Counted from the stretch's first letter, positions 52,359 to 61,095 are shown. The stretch: 64,000 nt of DNA from Nocardioides sp. BGMRC 2183 (GCA_008123405.1 VSSA01000004.1:62001-126000), one strand, 5' to 3'. A program made the numbers and translations. The notes: a model not told the origin generated them from the sequence alone.

Positions 52359-53978
52359 TCAGCGACGCTTCTTGTTCTTCTTCGGCTTCGTGACCTTGTA
52401 GCCGGCCGAATCGCGGGCCACGGTGTGGTTGACGTCGCCGCGGTAGACGACGTTCACGCGGAACTTGCCCGCGCCGCGCTTGGGAAGGGTCAACGCCACG
52501 GCGCCCTTGCGGTTCAGGGTGGCGACTCGGTTGAGGACCTTCTTCTTGCCCTTCTTGACGACGACCGCGACCTTGCCGGTGGCTCCCTTGGTGACGTTCA
52601 CGACCAGACGACCGGGCTTCTTCGTCGTCGGACGCTTGGCGACCTTCACGTTCGCGGTGGCCTTCTTCTTGGCGAACGTGACCGGCGTGTAGGTCTCGTA
52701 CGGCGCAGCCTTGGCCCCACCGCCGGCGTAGGTGTAGACGCCGTAGTCGATCAGCGACGCGGGATCCTCGTGCTCAGCGACCTTGGCGTCGATGGCCGCC
52801 TTGTCCACGATCAGGCTCGCCTCGAAGGTGCCCTCGGGGGTGAGCTCGATGGCGCCTGCGTCGGGCCCGCCGATGGTCGCCATGTCCTCGGCCATCACGG
52901 CCCAGTCGACGTCGCTGTTCACCCGCGTCGAGGACGCGGCGTCGGCGGAGGGCTGCCACACCTCGGCGAACTTGCCGAAGGCGATGTAGACACCCGCGGG
53001 CTTACCCATCAGCGGAGGACGGCCGGCCGTGGCTGCCGCCGGGTCGAAGCCGGTGCCGGTGACGGTGATCTGCTGCTCGCCGCTCGGCAGCAGCTTGGTC
53101 GCGGAGACCTCGACCTCGGGCTCGTCCACGAGGCCCAGGTCGACATCGGCCGGCAGCGCCGGCTTGTTGTCCTGCATGCCACTGCAGCCGGTGGAGTAGA
53201 AGTGCGGGCGCACGAAGGAGGGCACGACCTCGACGAACTCAGCGGGCCATGAGCCCCACCAGCCGGTGGCGCCACCGTCGGTGGTGCAGTTTCGGCTCTG
53301 CGCGCCGCTGGCGTCCTCGAGAGTGTCGGGGGAGACCTCGACACCCTGGTAGTCCGGCGTCAGTCGGAAGGAGTCGAGGCTGGTGGTGTCGATCGATCCC
53401 TCGCTGAAGGTCATCACCGGCACGCGGCCGAGGTCGACCGGGTCGGTCGGGTTGCCGTCCATGTCCTGCCCGGCGCCGATGGTGAAGTCGACGGTGAGCT
53501 CACCGTTGCCCTCGCCGTCGAGCACCAGCGCGGGGTCGCTGTAGATCTCATCCGGCGCGCCGAACTGCGCCGGATAGGCGTTCACGGTGTAGCTCCCGGT
53601 CCAGGCGATGTCGATGGCGCCGGTCTCGGTGTCCTTCGTCCCGGTGCCGTCGGTCAGCTTCACGGCGTTGGGAGTCGCCCCTGCCGGGGCCGTGGGCATG
53701 GAGGTGGCCGGGACGGGGTCCACGGTGTATTCGGTCTGACTGCCGCCGGAGACCGTCCCGACGAGCTGTGTCGCGTTGCCGGACAGGTCCTTGAAGTTCC
53801 ACGGGCCGAAGATGCCCTTCTGGGCGTAGCCGCTGAGGCCCCACGTGAAGACGGCGTCGGTGATGCTCACCTCTTCGGCGTGGGCTGCTGGGGCACTGGC
53901 TACCCCGAGCACGGCGACGCCGCTGGCTGCGACGGCTCCGGCGGCGGTCCCGGCCAGAGCTCTACGAAGGCGATTCAT
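52359..53978 (-). CDS. htaA: HtaA-domain secreted heme-binding protein
   Basis: A 539-residue exported protein. The signal peptide (about residues 1-36) ends ASAPAAHA. The HtaA heme-binding domain follows, recognisable from VFTWGLSGYAQKG and IAWTGSYTVNAYPAQFG. A second region (about residues 270-430) resembles a surface adhesion/Ig-like fold, and the C-terminus is a Lys/Arg-rich Ig-like repeat with basic tail (KPKKNKKRR), possibly for cell-wall contact. HtaA captures heme from host or environmental proteins and passes it to HmuT. ATG 53978 is preferred over 53984 because AAAGG stands 7 nt upstream. Last gene of the operon, overlapping none but 3 bp from its neighbour. Confidence 0.82.
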   Translation of the reverse strand: MNRLRRALAGTAAGAVAASGVAVLGVASAPAAHAEEVSITDAVFTWGLSGYAQKGIFGPWNFKDLSGNATQLVGTVSGGSQTEYTVDPVPATSMPTAPAGATPNAVKLTDGTGTKDTETGAIDIAWTGSYTVNAYPAQFGAPDEIYSDPALVLDGEGNGELTVDFTIGAGQDMDGNPTDPVDLGRVPVMTFSEGSIDTTSLDSFRLTPDYQGVEVSPDTLEDASGAQSRNCTTDGGATGWWGSWPAEFVEVVPSFVRPHFYSTGCSGMQDNKPALPADVDLGLVDEPEVEVSATKLLPSGEQQITVTGTGFDPAAATAGRPPLMGKPAGVYIAFGKFAEVWQPSADAASSTRVNSDVDWAVMAEDMATIGGPDAGAIELTPEGTFEASLIVDKAAIDAKVAEHEDPASLIDYGVYTYAGGGAKAAPYETYTPVTFAKKKATANVKVAKRPTTKKPGRLVVNVTKGATGKVAVVVKKGKKKVLNRVATLNRKGAVALTLPKRGAGKFRVNVVYRGDVNHTVARDSAGYKVTKPKKNKKRR

Positions 53979-53980
53979 GG

Positions 53981-55519
53981 TCATCCTTTCGAGCGGTTGA
54001 GCAGTTGTGTGCTCACGGTCAGTCCCGCGGCTCCGAGCAGCAGCAGGGCGCCGAGCAGCCACTCCCATGGGCTGTCGGACGAGGGGTCGGTCGTCGCGGG
54101 CGACGACGTCAGGGCATAGGAGGTCGGTGGCTGGTAGGCGCCGACCGGGAAGGTCGCATCCGTCGGCAGCAGCGAGGTCGTCATCGGCAGCCCCGGGCCG
54201 ACCCGTTGTTGTTGGGGCTGCACGTCGGTCGGGGCGGACGGGAACGTCGGCGGGGTCGGCGCGACCGAGTTGGTCGGCGTCTCGGTGGGTGTCGTCGACG
54301 GCTCGGGGGTCTCCGGCTCCACCTGTGTCGTCGCGTCCCAGCTGATCGACACCGGATGCGGGAGCTTGTGACGATCGGCGGCACCACCGGAGGAGAACCA
54401 GTAGGCACCCGAGCCGAGCCGTTCCAGGTAGCGCACGAAGGTCGTGGGGAACGATCCCCACCAGTCCCCGGTGCGGACCTGCGGCGAATCGGCGCTGTCG
54501 TAGCGCACACCGAGATAGGCGAGTGCCGAGGTGAAGCCCGTGGTGCTGCGGAGGTCGGCACGCCTGAGGTTCGCCAGCGTGACCGTCGCCGGCGCGACGG
54601 CACTCCACTTGCTCTGGTCGGTCATGCTCGAGGCATAGCCGGCCGCGGTCGCGGTGATCTTCGCGCTCTTCGGCGTCACGGTCAGGACCGGGTTGCTGAG
54701 CGTGAAGAAGCTCATCCCGGAGTAGTAGACGACGCTGAAGGAGCCTGTCCAACGCACGGTCGCGGTCCCGGCCTCGGGATCGACGGTGCCCTCTCCGCCG
54801 GAGATCACCACCTGGTGGTTGGAGAAGATGCCGCTGCTGGTGGACGGGATCGGCTGCCCGTCGGGGCCGGTGCTCAGTCCGGCCCAGGTGGCATCCACCA
54901 CGCCGGCGCTGGTGACCTTCTCGATCTCGACCTCGCCGGCGCGCTGGCGCCAGGCAGTCCGTCCGTTGTGCTTCCACTTGCGGTCGACGATCGTCTGGCC
55001 GCCGCGGCCAGGGTCGGGCACCTTGCCGGCAGCGAGGAAGTTGAAGGTCCCGGGGGCGAAGGCGCGGTTGTTGGCCTCGTCGTTGACGCCCCAGCGCAGC
55101 ACGGCGTCGTCGACCGTGAAGATCTCATCGGTCTCGGGCGGCGTCGTCGTCGGAGACGTGGTCGGCGCAGTCGTGGGTGTGGTGGTGGGCCCGGTGGTGG
55201 GCGGCGTCGGAGACGTGGGGGTGCCGCTCGGCTGGCTGGTCGCAGTGGTGGTGGGCGCCGGCGCCGCGGGCTGTCCGGTCGACGCGGGCGCCGTCGATGC
55301 CGCTCCGGCGGAGGCGGCGCTGGTCGGCTCGTCGGTGGCGGTCGCCGCGGCGACCTGCTCGCTGGCGGCGGCGGGCGCGGTCGTCGTACCGGCTGCGCCG
55401 AGGAGGATCGCGAGGCCGAGGGTGGCGGAGGCGACTGCGGCCGAGGAGGAGATGACGTCGCGGCGTCGGCCCCTGCCTGCTGTACGGCGTGTGGTGTCCG
55501 GCTCGGTCATCTCAGACAC
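53981..55519 (-). CDS. HtaA-domain membrane-anchored heme protein
   Basis: A 512-residue protein with an N-terminal basic segment and signal/anchor helix (about residues 22-50), a long Thr/Pro/Ser linker, one HtaA domain (about residues 132-340; VLRWGVNDEANNRAF to WDATTQV), a second Pro/Thr linker and a C-terminal transmembrane helix (about residues 483-505) with a basic end. It resembles the HtaA/HtaC proteins that relay heme across the actinobacterial envelope. GTG 55519 and ATG 55510 are both possible; either overlaps or abuts the previous gene's stop, so translation is coupled. Confidence 0.82.
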   Translation of the reverse strand: MSEMTEPDTTRRTAGRGRRRDVISSSAAVASATLGLAILLGAAGTTTAPAAASEQVAAATATDEPTSAASAGAASTAPASTGQPAAPAPTTTATSQPSGTPTSPTPPTTGPTTTPTTAPTTSPTTTPPETDEIFTVDDAVLRWGVNDEANNRAFAPGTFNFLAAGKVPDPGRGGQTIVDRKWKHNGRTAWRQRAGEVEIEKVTSAGVVDATWAGLSTGPDGQPIPSTSSGIFSNHQVVISGGEGTVDPEAGTATVRWTGSFSVVYYSGMSFFTLSNPVLTVTPKSAKITATAAGYASSMTDQSKWSAVAPATVTLANLRRADLRSTTGFTSALAYLGVRYDSADSPQVRTGDWWGSFPTTFVRYLERLGSGAYWFSSGGAADRHKLPHPVSISWDATTQVEPETPEPSTTPTETPTNSVAPTPPTFPSAPTDVQPQQQRVGPGLPMTTSLLPTDATFPVGAYQPPTSYALTSSPATTDPSSDSPWEWLLGALLLLGAAGLTVSTQLLNRSKG

Positions 55520-56672
55520 CTCCGGCCGGCGTCAGGCCGGACGTTCGGGCCGCGCGCTGCCTGCTGCGTCGCCGCTGGAGCTGCACCAGGCAGCCGGCGA
55601 GCGCCAGCACGAAGACGAGGAGTGCGCCGGCCAGGAAGATGCGGGAGCCGTCCCACCACGCCGCCCCCTGCTCGTCGGCCTCCTCGGCCTCGGTGGCGGG
55701 GGCCGGCTCCGGTGCCCCACGGACCGCGAACCGCTGCTTGACCGTGGCGCCCGAGGCTGCGCCGGTGAGCTTGAGCTGGTGGGTGCCGGCGGCGAGATCG
55801 GCCGGCAGTTGCAGCACTCCGGCGACCTCGCCGGCCTCCCCGGCGAGCATCGGGCCGATCGCGGCGACACCGTCGTCCAGCACCCCGACCACCTGCTCAC
55901 CGGGGGTGAAGCCGCCGCCGGTGAAGGTGAGGGCGTGGCCGGCCTGTGCCGTGGTGTGGTCGATGGTGACACCGCGCTTGGTCCGCTTCACCGGTGCGTC
56001 CGGCGTGGTCTCGGCCGGGGTGGTGGAGCTCTCGGACGGCGTGGTGCCGCCCTGCTCCGGCGTGGTGTCGTCGTTGTCGGAGGGGGCGTTGTCGTAGATC
56101 TCGCTGAACGCGACCGGGGTGAAGGTCTCGTTGGCGGGGTTCTTCACCCCGTGCGCCCCGATCGTGATCACGCCGCAGGTCACCTTGGTGCAGTCGACCT
56201 CCTGGACCTTGCCGTTGCGGTCCACCGACTGGAATGTCGGACCCGGTACGACGAGATCCACGCTGAACGAGCCCGACTTGCTGAGCACGGCGTGGGCCTC
56301 AGTCGCCGTCGACCCGCCGGGGAAGGCGATGAACTTGAGGTAGCCGGCGTTGTCGGCGCCCTCGGAGTCGGGGATGTAGCGGTAGTCACTGCCGGTGACC
56401 CCTCCTCGCGACGGCTTCCAGGATCCGCCCGAGGGATCGTCGACCCAGCCGAACATCAGATACACACCGCCGAAGCCGCCGGCGACGGACTGGAAGCCGC
56501 TGCCGCTGATCGTCAGCTTGGTCTGGTACCGCGTGTCGGCACTGCTGCCGCCGACGTCGTTGCGCACGGTGATCCGGCCCGCGGCCTCGACCGGGGAAGC
56601 GGTCGCACCCACGACCGCGGCGAGGCCGGCGGCGATCAGGGAGAGGGAGAGCAGGTGGACGATGCGCTTCAT
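55512..56672 (-). CDS. Heme-locus secreted protein with C-terminal anchor (HtaB-like)
   Basis: A 386-residue protein with signal peptide (about residues 1-30), an Ig-like N-terminal domain (TKLTISGSGFQSVAGGFGGVYLMFGW), a Thr/Pro linker, a second Ig-like domain (about residues 230-320) and a C-terminal helix followed by an Arg-rich end. It has no HtaA heme pocket that I can see. Its location inside the hmu/hta operon, with ATGA overlap to hmuV, indicates a structural or heme-relay role. The name HtaB-like is by position and architecture only. Confidence 0.7.
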   Translation of the reverse strand: MKRIVHLLSLSLIAAGLAAVVGATASPVEAAGRITVRNDVGGSSADTRYQTKLTISGSGFQSVAGGFGGVYLMFGWVDDPSGGSWKPSRGGVTGSDYRYIPDSEGADNAGYLKFIAFPGGSTATEAHAVLSKSGSFSVDLVVPGPTFQSVDRNGKVQEVDCTKVTCGVITIGAHGVKNPANETFTPVAFSEIYDNAPSDNDDTTPEQGGTTPSESSTTPAETTPDAPVKRTKRGVTIDHTTAQAGHALTFTGGGFTPGEQVVGVLDDGVAAIGPMLAGEAGEVAGVLQLPADLAAGTHQLKLTGAASGATVKQRFAVRGAPEPAPATEAEEADEQGAAWWDGSRIFLAGALLVFVLALAGCLVQLQRRRSRQRAARTSGLTPAGGV

Positions 56673-57466
56673 GCGGTCTCCTCTTCGGTGGTGCTGGCGC
56701 GTCGGTCGGGGACGATGAGCAGGTCTCCGGTCGCGGGGTGCGCTAGCACGTCGATCGGGTAGTCGTAGACGAGGCTGAGCAGGGGAGCGGTGAGCACGTC
56801 AGCGGGCGTGCCCTCCGCGGCCAGGCGTCCGCCGTGCAGCAGGACGACCCGGTCGGCCCAGGCCGCCGCGAGGCTGAGGTCGTGGAGGACCACGGCGACA
56901 GCGCCGCCGAGGTTGGCGTGTGCGCGGGCTTGCGCGAGGACGGTCTCCTGATGGCCGATGTCCAGGGCGGCGGTCGGCTCGTCGAGCAGCAGGATGCCGG
57001 TCCGCTGGGCGAGGGTGCGGGCGAAGGCGGTGCGCGCCTTCTCCCCTCCGGAGAGCACGCCGAAGGGGCGCGCGGCGATCCGGTGCGTGTCGGTGGCGGT
57101 CATCGCCTCCTCGACGACGCGCTCGTCGTCGTCCTCCTCGGGCAGGCCACGCCAGGGGGAGCGGCCCATCCGGATGACGTCCCCGGCGGGGAACGGGAAG
57201 GAGACCTTGTGCTCCTGGGTCAGCACGGCGCGGTGGCGCGCCATCTCGCGTAGCCGCCACTGCGCCAGCGGCCGCCCGTTGAGCAGGACCTCTCCCTCGT
57301 CGGGATCGAGATCGCCGGAGAGCACGGAGAGGAGCGTCGACTTCCCGGCACCGTTCGGACCGACCAGTGCCAGCACCTCGCGCGGTCGGACCTCGACCGA
57401 GACCTCGCTCAGCACCGGCCGTCGGCCGAAGGTGACCGTGATGCCGTGCGCGCTCAGCCCGCTCAT
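56669..57466 (-). CDS. hmuV: Heme ABC transporter ATP-binding protein
   Basis: A 265-residue ATPase of the FecE/BtuD class. Walker A is GPNGAGKSTLL, signature LSGGEKARTAFART, Walker B ILLLDEPTAALD and switch His VVLHDLSLA. It energises heme import with HmuU. ATG 57466 overlaps the hmuU stop by four bases, and its own stop overlaps the next gene start. Confidence 0.93.
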   Translation of the reverse strand: MSGLSAHGITVTFGRRPVLSEVSVEVRPREVLALVGPNGAGKSTLLSVLSGDLDPDEGEVLLNGRPLAQWRLREMARHRAVLTQEHKVSFPFPAGDVIRMGRSPWRGLPEEDDDERVVEEAMTATDTHRIAARPFGVLSGGEKARTAFARTLAQRTGILLLDEPTAALDIGHQETVLAQARAHANLGGAVAVVLHDLSLAAAWADRVVLLHGGRLAAEGTPADVLTAPLLSLVYDYPIDVLAHPATGDLLIVPDRRASTTEEETA

Positions 57467-58581
57467 GCCCAGCCTCCAGCGGTACGACGCGTGCGGCGCA
57501 GCAGCCAGAAGAAGAACGGTCCGCCGACGAGCGAGGTGAGCATGCCGAGCGGGAGGTCGGTGTAGGGGATCGCGGTGCGGGCGACGGTGTCGGCACAGAT
57601 CAGGACCAGCGCGCCGGCCAGAGCGGACGCCGTCACCACAGCCACATGACCCGGCCCGGTCACCATCCGGACCAGGTGCGGGATGACCAGACCGACGAAC
57701 GCCACGATCCCGCAGAAGCTCACCGCGGCCGCGGTCAGCAGGGCGACCACCACGATCAGCAGGATTCGGAGCCGCTCGACGTGGACGCCGAGGTGGCGGG
57801 CCGAACGCTCGCCGAGGGAGAGCAGGTCGAGCTGGCGCGCGCAGAACAATGAGATCGCGATGCCGACCACCGCCAGCGGGGCCACCACCCACACGTAGGG
57901 CCAGCGGCTGCCGTTGAGGCTGCCCAGCTGCCAGAAGACGATCGACTCCCGCGCCTGCGTGTCACCCAGGAACATCAGCATCGCCAGCAGCGCGCCGGCC
58001 ACGGCGTTGACCGCGATGCCGGTGAGCACCAGCGTGACCACCTCGGTACGTCCCTCGGAGCGGGAGAGCGCGTAGACCAGCAGCGTGGTGCCGAGGCCGC
58101 CGAGGAAGGCGCAGGCGGCGATGGTCCAGTCGCCGGCGAAGTTGAGGCTGAAGACGATGGCGGCACCTGCGGCGACCGCTGCCCCGGAGGAGACTCCGAC
58201 CACGCTGGGCTCGGCGAGCGGGTTGCCGAAGATTCCCTGCATGACGGCGCCTGCGACCGCGAGGGAGGCCCCCACGATCACGGCCATCGCGATCCGCGAG
58301 AACCGGACGTTCCACAGGGTGAACTCGCCCCGCGGATGGCTGGGCAGCGGCCCGATGTCCAGTCCGATCCGATGGGCGATCGAGCCCAACACCTCGTCGA
58401 AGGGGATCTTCAGCTGGCCGGCGCCGCTCGCCACGACCGTCATCAGCGCGAGTCCGATCACCAGCAAGGTGTAGAGCACGGTGATCTTGCGCCGACGGCG
58501 TCGCACCGCGGCATCGTCACCGGCGGTTTCGGCGTCGCTCTCGCGGCCGGCCGGCAAGCGGGGCTGGAAGGTGGTGGTCAC
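57463..58581 (-). CDS. hmuU: Heme ABC transporter permease
   Basis: A 372-residue FecCD-family permease with about ten helices. Family stretches are GASLAVAGAVMQGIFGNPLAEPSVVGVSSGA (in outline), SFCGIVAFVGLVIPH and DLPLGMLTSLVGGPFFFWLL. A hydrophilic N-terminal extension of about 30 residues precedes the first helix. GTG 58581 overlaps the hmuT TGA, giving translational coupling. Confidence 0.93.
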   Translation of the reverse strand: MTTTFQPRLPAGRESDAETAGDDAAVRRRRRKITVLYTLLVIGLALMTVVASGAGQLKIPFDEVLGSIAHRIGLDIGPLPSHPRGEFTLWNVRFSRIAMAVIVGASLAVAGAVMQGIFGNPLAEPSVVGVSSGAAVAAGAAIVFSLNFAGDWTIAACAFLGGLGTTLLVYALSRSEGRTEVVTLVLTGIAVNAVAGALLAMLMFLGDTQARESIVFWQLGSLNGSRWPYVWVVAPLAVVGIAISLFCARQLDLLSLGERSARHLGVHVERLRILLIVVVALLTAAAVSFCGIVAFVGLVIPHLVRMVTGPGHVAVVTASALAGALVLICADTVARTAIPYTDLPLGMLTSLVGGPFFFWLLRRTRRTAGGWA

Positions 58582-59681
58582 AGTGCGTCCGGTGCGTAGA
58601 ACGCGACGGCGAGGGCGTTGAGGACATCGGCGGTGCGTGGGCCGAAGCTGAGGATCTGCTCGTCGTCCATCGCGATGATCCGCTCGTGCTCGCCCGCGGG
58701 TGTCTCGGCCAGCGCCGGGAAGTGGTCGAGCAGTCCGTCGATGCCGCCGACCGAGTCCAGTCCGTTGCGCATCATCAGGACGACATCGGGTTGAGCCTTG
58801 ATCAGACCCTCGTCGTTGACCGGCTTCATCCCGTTCCAGCCGATCTCGCCGCTGACGTCGTATCCGCCGACGGCCTCGATCAGCGCATCCGCGCCGGAGC
58901 CCTCGCCGAACATGTAGTAGACGTTCGCCTGGCCCCGTACGTAGAGGAAGATCGTCCGCAGCTGTCCGGTGACGTCCTGGGGCGCGACCTTGGCGATCTC
59001 GGCCTCGACCGCGTCGGCCTCCTTCTCGATCCGCTTTCCCAGCTTGGTGCCCTGCTCGGGCACGCCGAGGGCGTCCGCGACCTCCTGGGTCAGGGAGGAG
59101 AGGTTCTCCAGATTCCGCTCGGAGTCGGTGACCACGACCGGGATCCCGGCGTCCTTGAGCTGCAGGATGACGTCCCAGGGACCGAGTGAGGTGTCGGTGA
59201 GGACGACACTCGGGTTCAGGTCGAGGATGGACTCGGCGTTCAGCTCGTGCCCGTTCTGGGTGACCAGCGGACGATCGGCGATGTCCTGGTAGGCCGAGGA
59301 GGTGTCGCGGCCGACGATGTTGTCGCCCAGACCGAGCTCGAAGACCGTCTGGGACAGCGTCCCGTAGATGTCGAGAGCGAGGATCCGGCTGACGTCGGTG
59401 ACGGTGACCTCGGTGCCCTGCGCATCGGTGACCGTCGCCGGCAGCTCCGGCTCGGGGTTCTCCTCGACCGGCCGGATGTCGGGCTCGGGCAGGTTGATCT
59501 CGATCGTGCCTTCCGCGGAGCGAGGATCTGCCAGCGGCGTCACGTCGGCGAGATCCGGCACGCTGGTGGCCGGGGTGTCGTCGGCGTCGGCACTGCCCCC
59601 GCCGATCGGTCCGCAGGCGGTGGTCACGACGGCGACCAATGCGACCAGGAGGGGCGCGGTACGACGGGGAAGGGCGCGCAT
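58578..59681 (-). CDS. hmuT: Heme-binding lipoprotein of the HmuTUV importer
   Basis: A 367-residue periplasmic-binding-type lipoprotein. The lipobox is V-T-T-A-C (Cys23). The two-lobed helical-backbone fold (Peripla_BP_2) includes SRILALDIYGTLSQTVF, TQNGHELNAESILDLNPSVV (His candidate ligand) and FLYVRGQANVYYMFGEG (Tyr candidate ligand), which fits His/Tyr heme coordination reported for corynebacterial HmuT. It begins the six-gene operon; iron boxes and a shared operator lie upstream. Confidence 0.93.
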   Translation of the reverse strand: MRALPRRTAPLLVALVAVVTTACGPIGGGSADADDTPATSVPDLADVTPLADPRSAEGTIEINLPEPDIRPVEENPEPELPATVTDAQGTEVTVTDVSRILALDIYGTLSQTVFELGLGDNIVGRDTSSAYQDIADRPLVTQNGHELNAESILDLNPSVVLTDTSLGPWDVILQLKDAGIPVVVTDSERNLENLSSLTQEVADALGVPEQGTKLGKRIEKEADAVEAEIAKVAPQDVTGQLRTIFLYVRGQANVYYMFGEGSGADALIEAVGGYDVSGEIGWNGMKPVNDEGLIKAQPDVVLMMRNGLDSVGGIDGLLDHFPALAETPAGEHERIIAMDDEQILSFGPRTADVLNALAVAFYAPDAL

Positions 59682-59749
59682 GGTGCTCTTTCTGGGCGGG
59701 GGTGTGCTCTGCTGCCAAGCGCCGGACGCCCCCCTCGGGGAACATCTTT

Positions 59750-59764
59750 CTGTCAGCTTGTCAG
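59750..59764. promoter_or_regulatory. Shared heme-regulon element at hmuT
   Basis: On the minus strand CTGACAAGCTGACAG matches the hmuO operator CTGACAAACTGTCAG at 13 of 15 positions. It lies just downstream of the candidate -10 TAGAGT (59782-59777, minus strand), in the early transcribed region of hmuT. Confidence 0.6.
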
Positions 59765-59787
59765 TAAGATTGCCGCACTCTAACCCA

Positions 59788-59806
59788 TTTGGTTAGGCAT
59801 GCCTAA
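59788..59806. promoter_or_regulatory. DtxR/IdeR iron box of the hmuT operon
   Basis: The perfect palindrome TTAGGCATGCCTAA (59793-59806) and its 5' flank match 15 of 19 positions of TTAGGTTAGGCTAACCTAA. It overlaps the -35 region of the hmuT promoter (TTAGGC, then TAGAGT 18 bp later), so iron-bound DtxR-type repressor would block heme uptake when iron is plentiful. Confidence 0.78.
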
Positions 59807-59888
59807 GGGGGTGTCTCGGGATCGGCGTCGCTGTGCCCAGCGGCGGCCCGAGCCGATCTGGGTGCTGACACGCCGCACGGTAACAGAA

Positions 59889-59907
59889 ATAGGTTAGGCT
59901 CACCTAA
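59889..59907. promoter_or_regulatory. Second DtxR/IdeR iron box, facing the small ORF
   Basis: The 19-mer matches the DtxR/IdeR consensus at 17 positions (ATAGG, TTAGG, CTCA, CCTAA). It contains TAGGCT, a -10-like hexamer, on the plus strand, about 55 nt before the small ORF at 59955. This suggests an iron-repressed promoter reading away from hmuT. Confidence 0.8.
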
Positions 59908-59954
59908 CAGGTGTCCCAGAAGCGGGTGAGTCAGACTCAGAGAGAGGGGTCGTG

Positions 59955-60074
59955 ATGTCGCTAGTCGAACTCGCGGTGGCCGCGGGCCCGGGCGCCGCGT
60001 TGATGGTGGCCGTCGGCTCCGACGAGCTCGGACTCGACGAGCCAATGGGTCACGAGCAACGTCCGCTCCGCTGA
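59955..60074 (+). CDS. Small ORF (39 residues) downstream of an iron box
   Basis: ATG 59955 (or GTG 59952) follows AGAGAGGGG by 4-6 nt and an iron box by 48 nt, and ends at TGA 60072-60074. The product has an Ala/Val-rich hydrophobic first half and an acidic, then basic second half (SDELGLDEP, EQRPLR). No family is recognised. The ribosome site and iron box argue it is expressed, but its small size allows chance; it could equally be the leader of a regulatory transcript. It is convergent with the WYL regulator gene. Confidence 0.4.
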   Translation: MSLVELAVAAGPGAALMVAVGSDELGLDEPMGHEQRPLR

Positions 60075-60085
60075 TCCGCTGCTGC

Positions 60086-61033
60086 TTAACGGTCGTAGAA
60101 CCTCCGGCCCAGTCGGTCGAGCAACTCGTTCAGCGCGGCCGGGCCCTCGACGGTGAACGGACAATCGAGTGCGGCCAGGATCAGCACCGGCCAGTCCAAC
60201 GTGTCCGTCTGCAGGGTCAGGCAGCACGCGTTGTCGCCGTCCGCTTCGACTTTCGCCCATCGCCCGGCCACCGCGCGCGCCCGGTCGGACGGCGCCTCGA
60301 GGCGCAGCACCACGGTGTGCTGCTGGGGGCGATCGCGTAGGCCGTCGCTGACGAAGCGGGCCGCATCGCCGCCGGGGATCTCGCGAGCGCGAAAGAGCTG
60401 GCCGGTGGTGCCGGGGGTGCCGGTGACCCGGTCCACGCGGAATGAGCGCCAGTCCTGACGCAGGCGGTCGTAGGCGACCAGGTACCACCGGCGGCCGAGG
60501 TTCACCAGGCGGTGCGGCTCGACCCGGCGCTCGGTCGTCGTACCGTCGGCGGCGGCGTAGCCGAAGGTGACCAGCTCGGTGTCGCGGCAGGCTTGGGCGA
60601 GTGCGGCGAGCACCGACGGGTCGAGGTCGGCGCCGGATGCGCCAGGCAGCCCCTCGGTCTGCGTCTGCAGTGCGCTCATCCGACGGCGCAACCGTGGGGG
60701 CATCAGTGCGATCACCTTGGTCAGCGCCGCCACGGTGGTCTCCTCGAACCCGGGCACGCCACCGTTCGCCGCCGCGCGCAGGCCGACAGCGACCGCGACC
60801 GCCTCGTCGTCCTCGAGCAGCAGTGGAGCGAGGGTGCTGCCGGCCTGGAGCTGGTAGCCGCCGGCGGCACCGCGTACGGCGGCCACGTCGTACCCGAGGT
60901 CGCGCAGGCGATCCACGTCGCGTCGCACCGTGCGCGGGCTGACCTCGAGCCGGTCGGCGAGGTCGGTGCCCGACCAGAACCGATGGGTCTGCAGCAGGGA
61001 GAGGAGGCGCAGCATCCGGGCGCTGGTGCTCAT
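60086..61033 (-). CDS. WYL-domain transcriptional regulator (YafY/DeoR-type HTH)
   Basis: A 315-residue regulator. The N-terminal HTH (about residues 5-60) includes TDLADRLEVSPRTVRRDVDRLRDLGYDV, and the WYL domain (about residues 135-215) includes HRLVNLGRRWYLVAYD and SFRVDRV; a WCX-like C-terminal domain follows. WYL domains sense nucleic acid or small ligands. TAATCT stands 7 nt before ATG 61033, so the start is probably leaderless. It is divergent from the ABC exporter, which it likely controls. Confidence 0.9.
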   Translation of the reverse strand: MSTSARMLRLLSLLQTHRFWSGTDLADRLEVSPRTVRRDVDRLRDLGYDVAAVRGAAGGYQLQAGSTLAPLLLEDDEAVAVAVGLRAAANGGVPGFEETTVAALTKVIALMPPRLRRRMSALQTQTEGLPGASGADLDPSVLAALAQACRDTELVTFGYAAADGTTTERRVEPHRLVNLGRRWYLVAYDRLRQDWRSFRVDRVTGTPGTTGQLFRAREIPGGDAARFVSDGLRDRPQQHTVVLRLEAPSDRARAVAGRWAKVEADGDNACCLTLQTDTLDWPVLILAALDCPFTVEGPAALNELLDRLGRRFYDR

Positions 61034-61083
61034 GGATCCCAGATTAGATCGCATTGAGGACAGAACCTGACCGCAATGCTTCC

Positions 61084-61089
61084 TAGCGT
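61084..61089 (+). promoter_or_regulatory. Leaderless-type -10 (TAGCGT) of the ABC exporter operon
   Basis: TAGCGT precedes ATG 61096 by 6 nt. The intervening GGAGGC could also act as a ribosome site if transcription starts further upstream. The 62-bp gap is shared with the divergent WYL gene. Confidence 0.4.
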
Positions 61090-61095
61090 GGAGGC

